Made by a program: the position numbers and the translations under genes. DNA of 64,000 nucleotides, from contig CAWCHQ010000001.1 of NCBI GenBank assembly GCA_963795415.1, forward strand, positions 1,054,001 to 1,118,000, given 5' to 3'. Below are positions 58,823-64,000 of the stretch, one piece after another. Position 1 is the stretch's first letter, and every line of letters starts with the position of its first letter. The stretch is from CAVSUZ01 sp963795415. GTDB taxonomy: Bacteria > Pseudomonadota > Alphaproteobacteria > Acetobacterales > Acetobacteraceae. Under the pieces are notes generated by a model. The model made no database searches, was not told where the DNA came from, and was given only the letters and a program-made list of their open reading frames with translations.

Positions 58823-60340
58823 ATGCACCGTTACCTGCTGGCCGCCTGGGCGGTGATAGCCGTGTTGCCGTTGGCGGTGCGTTCCGTCAGCGCACAGGGA
58901 ACGTTTCGGATTGCATTGCGGGAGGATGCCGACATCCTCGACCCCACCCTGTCCAGCACCTATGTCGGCCGGATCGTGTATGCTGGACTGTGCGACAAGC
59001 TGTTTGACATCAATGAAGAGCTGGAGATCGTTCCGCAGCTGGCCAGCAGCTACGAATGGGCCGACAGCAAAACGCTGGTCCTGCATCTTCGGCCGAACGT
59101 GTTGTTCCAGGATGGCGAGAAGCTCGACGCCGATGCGGTCAAGGCGACGTTCGAGCGGTATCTGACCATGCAGGGAAGCTTTCGCAAGAGCGAGATCAAC
59201 AGCATCGATCATGTGGAGGTGGTCGATCCTCTGACCGTGCGGGTGGTGCTGAAAACGCCGAGTTCGCCGTTTCTTTCGCAACTGGCGGACCGGTCCGGGA
59301 TGATTCTGGCGCCGAAGGCGATGGCTGCGGAGGGCAAGGATTTCGGTCTGCATCCGGTATGCACGGGGCCGTTCAAGTTCGTGGAGCGGGCGCCTCAGGA
59401 CCACATCACGCTGGAGCGGTTTGATCAATATTGGGATGCCAAATCGATCCACTTCGATCGGGTGGTGTATCGCGTGCTGACGGATTCCTCGGTGCGGCTG
59501 GCGAATTTGAAGGCGGGGGCGGTTGACCTGGTGGAATACATCGTGCCGACGGATGTGGCGGCGGTGCAAGCGGATCCGAATTTGCGGATGGCGATGTCCG
59601 ACAACCTTGGCTATCTCGGCATCACGTTCAATACGAATCACGGGCGGCAGGCGAACACGCCGATCGGCCAGAACAAGCTGGTGCGGCAGGCGTTCGAGCT
59701 TGCGATCGATCGCAAGGCGGCGTCGCAGGTGGTGTTCAACGGGTTGTTCACGCCGACAGCTCAGGCGGTGCCCGCGAGCTCGCCGTTCTATATCAAGTCG
59801 ATTCAGCCGCCGGAGCGCGACGTGGCGAAGGCGAAGGCGCTGCTGAAGCAGGCGGGGGTGAAGACGCCGGTGGATGTGGATCTGATGGTGCCGAACAACC
59901 CGGACCAGCTGCAACTGGCGCAGGTGATCCAGGCGATGACGGCGGAAGCCGGGTTCAACGTAAAGATCCGCGCGACGGAATTCGCTTCCTCCTTGCAGGA
60001 GTTGTACAGCGGCAATTTCCAGGCCTACCAGATCGGCTGGTCGGGGCGTGTTGACATAGATGGCAACACCTATGCTTTCCTGCATAGCGATCAGCGCAAC
60101 AATGTGGGGAACTATTCCAATCCGATCGTGGACAAGACGCTGGATGAAGCGCGCACGTTCACCGATGCCGGGCAGCGTAACGCGCTCTACAAGCAGATGT
60201 GGGAACAGGAGAGGCAGGATTTGCCGATCATCTACATCTATAATCCGAAGAACACCCCGGCGATGACGGCCAAGCTGAAGGGTTTCCGACCGATCCCGGA
60301 TGGCATGATCCGGCTGCAGGGCCTGGAGATGGAGAAGTAG
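58823..60340 (+). CDS. Dipeptide-type extracellular binding protein (SBP family 5)
   Basis: 505 residues with a signal peptide MHRYLLAAWAVIAVLPLAVR cut near VSAQGT. The SBP_bac_5 features include FRIALREDADILDPTLSSTY, LRPNVLFQDGEKLDADAVKA and TGPFKFVERAPQDHITLERF. It binds peptides or similar ligands in the periplasm for the two permeases directly downstream (one base to the next start). AAGG precedes the ATG. No ATP-binding gene follows in the window, so the ATPase must be shared or elsewhere. Confidence 0.9.
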   Translation: MHRYLLAAWAVIAVLPLAVRSVSAQGTFRIALREDADILDPTLSSTYVGRIVYAGLCDKLFDINEELEIVPQLASSYEWADSKTLVLHLRPNVLFQDGEKLDADAVKATFERYLTMQGSFRKSEINSIDHVEVVDPLTVRVVLKTPSSPFLSQLADRSGMILAPKAMAAEGKDFGLHPVCTGPFKFVERAPQDHITLERFDQYWDAKSIHFDRVVYRVLTDSSVRLANLKAGAVDLVEYIVPTDVAAVQADPNLRMAMSDNLGYLGITFNTNHGRQANTPIGQNKLVRQAFELAIDRKAASQVVFNGLFTPTAQAVPASSPFYIKSIQPPERDVAKAKALLKQAGVKTPVDVDLMVPNNPDQLQLAQVIQAMTAEAGFNVKIRATEFASSLQELYSGNFQAYQIGWSGRVDIDGNTYAFLHSDQRNNVGNYSNPIVDKTLDEARTFTDAGQRNALYKQMWEQERQDLPIIYIYNPKNTPAMTAKLKGFRPIPDGMIRLQGLEMEK

Positions 60341-60341
60341 T

Positions 60342-61286
60342 TTGAGCAGTCATCTGGGGCTGCGTTTTGCACAGATCATCCCAACGTTATTGCTGGTCAG
60401 TGTCCTGGTATTCTGCCTTCAGCAACTGATGCCCGGCGACCCTGCGCGGGTCATTGCCGGGGAAGAGCAGGACCCGGCGGTGATCGCGCAGATACGTACC
60501 GAGTTGATGCTGGATAAGCCAATCCCGGTGCAATATGCGCATTGGCTGGGGCGGGTGCTGCACGGAGATCTGGGCTACTCGTGGCGCAACCGGGAGCCTG
60601 TGACGCGGCTTGTGGAGGAAAAGCTTCCGGTAACGCTGCAGCTCAGCGTCATGGCATTCATTATTGCCATCATGATCGGCGTGCCGGCAGGCGTTATCGC
60701 CGCGGTAAAGCGCAATACCGCCTGGGACTGGATAGCGAACGCGGTGGGCCTGGCGGGATTGTCAACGCCGACGTTCTGGCTGGGGATCATGATGATCCTG
60801 CTGATTTCGGTTGATCTCGGTTGGCTGCCGCCGTCGGGCTATGTGCCGCTGACGGAGAACTGGCAGCGGTCGCTGGCGACGACCATCATGCCGGCGTTTG
60901 TGCTGGGCAACGCGATTTCCGCCATTCTGATGCGGCATACGCGCAGTGCCATGCTGGGCGCGCTGGGTCAGGACTACGTACGGACGGCGCGGGCCAAGGG
61001 ACTGTCGGAGATCGTGGTGATCACCCGTCATGCGCTGCGGAATGCTCTGATCCCGGTGGTAACTCTGGGAGCTTTGGAGCTTGGCACGTTGCTGTCGGGT
61101 GCGGTGCTGACGGAGCAGGTGTTCAGCATACCGGGATTCGGGAAGATGATCGTGGATGCGGTGTTCAACCGCGATTATCCGGTGGTGCAAGGCGTGGTGC
61201 TGGTGACGGCGTTTCTTTATGTAGCGCTGAATCTGATCGCGGATGTGTTGTACGTGATCATCAATCCGCGGCTGCGCGGAGCCTGA
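60342..61286 (+). CDS. Peptide ABC transporter permease (DppB type)
   Basis: 314 residues starting at TTG 60342 (SSHLGLRFAQIIPTLLLVS). GDPARVIAGEEQDPAVIAQI is the DppB-type N-terminal loop, and the EAA loop is DYVRTARAKGLSEIVVITRH. Six membrane segments are visible. The start overlaps the SBP stop region closely, so one operon is certain. Confidence 0.93.
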   Translation: MSSHLGLRFAQIIPTLLLVSVLVFCLQQLMPGDPARVIAGEEQDPAVIAQIRTELMLDKPIPVQYAHWLGRVLHGDLGYSWRNREPVTRLVEEKLPVTLQLSVMAFIIAIMIGVPAGVIAAVKRNTAWDWIANAVGLAGLSTPTFWLGIMMILLISVDLGWLPPSGYVPLTENWQRSLATTIMPAFVLGNAISAILMRHTRSAMLGALGQDYVRTARAKGLSEIVVITRHALRNALIPVVTLGALELGTLLSGAVLTEQVFSIPGFGKMIVDAVFNRDYPVVQGVVLVTAFLYVALNLIADVLYVIINPRLRGA

Positions 61287-61295
61287 GCATCGCAG

Positions 61296-62171
61296 ATGAG
61301 TGCCACGACAATCACTGCTGCACCGCTGCCGGTTCAAAGCCCGGGCCGGCTCGCGGTTATCAGCTTCGTGCAACGCCCGGCGGCGGTGCTGGGGCTGGGG
61401 GTGATCGTTGCGTTCGTTCTCGTTGCAGTCCTCGCGCCGCTGATCGCGCCGTATGACCCGCTGGCGACGAGCTGGCTGGCGATCCGCAAGGCGCCGTCCT
61501 GGGCGCATTGGATGGGCACCGACGAGCTTGGGCGGGATGTGCTATCGCGGGTGATTTACGGCGCGCAGGCATCGATGCTGGCGGGGGTGGTCTCGGTGGG
61601 CATTGCGGCGGCGATCGGCATTCCGATGGGGGTGATCGCCGGGTTTGTCGGCGGGGTGGTCGACGCGGTGCTTAGCCGGATCATCGATGCGATGCTGGCC
61701 TGCCCGTTCCTGATTCTGGCGATTGCGCTGGCGGCTTTTCTGGGCCCGGATCTGATGAATGCGATGATCGCGATTGGCGTCAGCACTGCGCCGCGGTTCA
61801 TGCGGGTTTCGCGCGCGGCGACGATGGAGGCCGCGAGTTACGATTACGTCGAGGCGGCCTGGGCGATCGGGAATCCATCCTGGCGGGTGGCCTTGCGACA
61901 TGTGGCGCCGAACATCGTGCCGCCGGTGCTGGTGCAGGGGACATTGTCGATTGCGCAGGCGATTATCGCGGAGGCGAGCCTGTCGTTCCTTGGGCTGGGG
62001 CAGCAACCGCCCTTGCCGTCCTGGGGGTCGATGCTGAACGCGGCGCAGCAGTTTCTGACTCAGGCGCCGTGGCTGGCGATTTTCCCGGGGCTGGCGATTT
62101 TTTTATGCGTGCTGTCGTTCAACCTGGTGGGGGACGGGCTGCGGGACGCGCTGGATCCGCGGGGGTTGTAG
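61296..62171 (+). CDS. Peptide ABC transporter permease (DppC type)
   Basis: 291 residues. The N-terminal helix is followed by WLAIRKAPSWAHWMGTDELG and RDVLSRVIYGAQASMLAGVV, the DppC signature. The EAA loop is DYVEAAWAIGNPSWRVALRH. The end GDGLRDALDPRGL is typical. It pairs with the DppB-type protein. The gene converges on the dehydratase gene, with 60 bases between. Confidence 0.93.
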   Translation: MSATTITAAPLPVQSPGRLAVISFVQRPAAVLGLGVIVAFVLVAVLAPLIAPYDPLATSWLAIRKAPSWAHWMGTDELGRDVLSRVIYGAQASMLAGVVSVGIAAAIGIPMGVIAGFVGGVVDAVLSRIIDAMLACPFLILAIALAAFLGPDLMNAMIAIGVSTAPRFMRVSRAATMEAASYDYVEAAWAIGNPSWRVALRHVAPNIVPPVLVQGTLSIAQAIIAEASLSFLGLGQQPPLPSWGSMLNAAQQFLTQAPWLAIFPGLAIFLCVLSFNLVGDGLRDALDPRGL

Positions 62172-62232
62172 GGTTCCGGACAAACCGGACGAGATTGCTT
62201 CGGCGCCGCGCGCCTCGCAATGACAACCAATC

Positions 62233-63756
62233 CTACATCGTTGCGCCGATCTGCCAGGGTGCGAACTCGGCGGCGCCGAAATCGAACTGCTCGCTTTTGG
62301 TTTTCTCCCCGGACGCGACGCGAAGCATCAATTCAAAGATGCGCTGCCCACATTCCTGCACGGTTTCGTCGCCGTCCAGGATGGTGCCGCAGTTCACGTC
62401 CATGTCGTCCTGCATGCGCTGATACATCGGGGAATTGGTCGCGAGCTTGATCGACGGGGCGGGCTTGCAGCCGAAGACGCTGCCGCGGCCGGTGGTGAAG
62501 CAGACCATATTGGCGCCGCCAGCGACCTGGCCGGTCGCGGCGACCGGGTCGTAGCCGGGCGTATCCATAAATACGAAGCCCTTGGCAATAACCGGTTCGG
62601 CGTAGCGGACCACGTCCACCAGGTTGGTGCTGCCAGCCTTGGCCATCGCGCCCAGGGACTTTTCAAGAATGGTCGTGAGCCCGCCTGCCTTGTTGCCGGG
62701 TGACGGGTTGGCGTTCATCTCGGCGTTTTCGCGCGCGGTGTATTCTTCCCACCAGCGCATCAGGTCCACGAGTTTCTCGCCGACTTCGCGCGACACAGCG
62801 CGGCGGGTGAGCAGATGTTCGGCACCATAAGTCTCGGGTGTCTCGGACAGAATCACGGTGCCAGAGTGGCGCACGACCAGATCGCTTGCGGCGCCGAGAG
62901 CGGGATTGGCCGAAACGCCGGAATAGCCGTCGGAGCCACCGCATTGAAGGGCCACCGTCAATTCGCTGACAGGCGCGGGCTCGCGTTTGACATTGTTGGA
63001 CTCGGCCAGCACCTCCTTCACAAAATCCACGCCGGCAGCGACGGTTTTGCGGGTGCCGCCCATGCTCTGGATGTCCATCGAGCGCAGCCGGCCGGCCAGG
63101 CGTTGTTCCTCCATGAGGCCGCCGATCTGGTTGACTTCGCAACCAAGCCCGATGGCGATGACGTGGGAGAAGTTCACGTGGCGCGCGTAGCCCGCCAGGG
63201 TTCGGCGGAGTAGCCGCAACGGTTCGCCTTCGGTCATGCCGCAGCCGGTCTTATGGGAGAGGGCGACGACCCCATCGACATTGGGGAAGTCCTGCAGCGG
63301 GTTATCCCCGGTGAACGGATTGCGCTTGAAGACGTCGGCGATCAGGCCGGCGACGTGCGCGCTGCAATTCACGCTGGTGAGGATGCCGATATAGTTTCGT
63401 GTGGCGACGCGCCCGTCGGGCCGGCGAATACCCATAAAGGTAGCCGGATCATTGACGAAATCTGTGGGGCGGGCGTCCGAGGTGTAACCATAATCTTTGG
63501 CGAAATCGCCCATGCCGGTGTTCTGAACATGCACGTGCCGGCCAGGCTCGACCGGCGCCGTGGCGAAACCGATGATCTGGCCGTAGCGACGGACCGGCTC
63601 GCCCTGCGCGATCGGCTTCGTGGCGACTTTATGCCCGGCCGGAATACGCTCAGCCGCCAGGACATCGCCGCTGACCGGAGCTCCTTGAAGGAGGGTGGCG
63701 CGGGCCATCACCACGTTGTCGTCGGGATGCAGGCGGATGACGGGCGGAGGGGACAT
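62233..63756 (-). CDS. Galactarate/altronate dehydratase family (UxaA/GarD)
   Basis: 507 residues. The N-terminal SAF domain (RIPAGHKVATKPIAQGEPVR) is followed by the UxaA core: MGIRRPDGRVATRNYIGIL, NCSAHVA with the first metal Cys, SHKTGCGMTEGEPL, LGCEVNQIGG, ALQCGGSDGYSGVSANPALG and CFTTGRGSVFGC. These enzymes dehydrate sugar acids such as galactarate or altronate to keto-deoxy acids. The aldolase gene upstream on the same strand would cleave the product, so both form a sugar-acid pathway operon. The substrate cannot be fixed from sequence. Confidence 0.9.
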   Translation of the reverse strand: MSPPPVIRLHPDDNVVMARATLLQGAPVSGDVLAAERIPAGHKVATKPIAQGEPVRRYGQIIGFATAPVEPGRHVHVQNTGMGDFAKDYGYTSDARPTDFVNDPATFMGIRRPDGRVATRNYIGILTSVNCSAHVAGLIADVFKRNPFTGDNPLQDFPNVDGVVALSHKTGCGMTEGEPLRLLRRTLAGYARHVNFSHVIAIGLGCEVNQIGGLMEEQRLAGRLRSMDIQSMGGTRKTVAAGVDFVKEVLAESNNVKREPAPVSELTVALQCGGSDGYSGVSANPALGAASDLVVRHSGTVILSETPETYGAEHLLTRRAVSREVGEKLVDLMRWWEEYTARENAEMNANPSPGNKAGGLTTILEKSLGAMAKAGSTNLVDVVRYAEPVIAKGFVFMDTPGYDPVAATGQVAGGANMVCFTTGRGSVFGCKPAPSIKLATNSPMYQRMQDDMDVNCGTILDGDETVQECGQRIFELMLRVASGEKTKSEQFDFGAAEFAPWQIGATM

Positions 63757-63779
63757 TCAGGAGGCTCCGGAAGGCGAAT

Positions 63780-63802
63780 GGGGGCCGCTCGTCGCGGCCC
63801 CC
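63780..63802. terminator. GC-rich hairpin between aldolase and dehydratase genes
   Basis: GGGGGCCGC and GCGGCCCCC pair around TCGTC. On the minus strand it lies between the aldolase stop and the dehydratase start without a T-run. It may attenuate or stabilise the transcript ends rather than fully terminate. Confidence 0.5.
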
Positions 63803-63817
63803 GTTTCACAATGCGAC

Positions 63818-64000
63818 TCAGTTCGCGACCGGGCCGGCGGTCTTGCGCACGGTCGTCACGGCTTCCCGTGCGGCACGTGCCATCAGCCCGGAATCGTTTG
63901 CGATCGTTACGAACCGGAAGCCCATGTCGATCATCTTCGCGGCATAGGCGGGGGTGCCGTTGTGCAGACCGGCGAACTGCCCCCGTTTGCGCGTTTCCCG
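63818..64000 (-). CDS. HpcH/HpaI-type aldolase, C-terminal end (partial)
   Basis: 61 codons to the window edge: FAGLHNGTPAYAAKMIDMGF followed by RFVTIANDSGLMARAAREAV, stop at 63818. This is the C-terminal segment of class II aldolases of the HpaI/GarL family, which split 4-hydroxy-2-oxo acids into pyruvate and an aldehyde. It fits the dehydratase next to it. Confidence 0.8.
   Translation of the reverse strand, partial: RETRKRGQFAGLHNGTPAYAAKMIDMGFRFVTIANDSGLMARAAREAVTTVRKTAGPVAN

Noticed and set aside
58817..60085. Minus-strand open frame of 422 codons
   Set aside because: Antisense to the binding-protein gene, with His/Arg-rich shadow composition.

Overview
The window is GC-rich DNA from an alphaproteobacterium. 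A member of the Acetobacteraceae is my best guess. This is inferred from base composition, a fused NADH-dehydrogenase-like/SelD protein, a PEP-CTERM/PrsT-type envelope gene set, Yej- and Dpp-type peptide transporters and the style of the intergenic repeats. No rRNA or phylogenetic marker was available to confirm it.

Layout. (1) 1-3530 is a wrecked defence island. It holds the tail of a PtuA/retron-type ATPase, a frameshifted PtuB-type HNH gene, and a DUF1156 methylase gene with a stop codon and a truncated IS3 copy in it. The methylase remnant is fused by deletion to the remains of a DUF499 ATPase gene. (2) 3531-10350 has a cupin, a methyltransferase, and a mobile-element graveyard (IS256, tyrosine integrase, serine resolvase and Tn3 fragments) around three unknown genes and one secreted Cys-rich protein gene. 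Two short-period tandem repeats flank this part. (3) 10312-15097 contains a MetE-like gene, a second copy of its 5' end with an upstream partner gene, a secreted PEP-CTERM GDSL hydrolase, a lytic-transglycosylase-like protein and a TMEM175-type channel. (4) 15098-22242 is a complete Yej-type peptide ABC transporter plus an M20 dipeptidase. (5) 22345-28002 is an amino-acid permease gene cut in two by about 4 kb carrying two isochorismatase-type hydrolases, a pirin and a LysR regulator. (6) 28050-32021 is a PrsT-like TPR protein and a glycosyltransferase. (7) 32214-38962 is a two-gene operon of a SNF2-type helicase and a large Eco57I-like adenine methylase. It resembles the DrmD/DrmMI pair of DISARM but lacks drmA, drmB and drmC. 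(8) 38985-42047 has two small envelope proteins and a TPP riboswitch with thiC. (9) 42300-46160 has a broken toxin-antitoxin locus, an IS630 remnant, a broken membrane/TPR gene, a nearly complete IS3 copy, and tRNA-Lys(CTT). (10) 46161-56515 is an integrative element in tRNA-Lys. It has att repeats, shared integrase arm-type repeats at both ends, integrase, AlpA, primase-helicase and a candidate origin. This resembles P4-like phage satellites. (11) 56617-64000 is the SelD fusion, a Dpp-type SBP and two permeases, and a galactarate/altronate dehydratase with an HpaI-type aldolase.

A striking property of the window is the number of genes broken by a single inserted or deleted base. Examples are the transporter SBP, the dipeptidase, pirin, LysR, the helicase and the methylase. 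Long genes such as prsT, thiC, selD, the primase and several ABC genes are intact. Either the assembly carries residual indel errors or much of this region is decaying. Raw reads would decide. I annotate such genes as one locus and state the shift.
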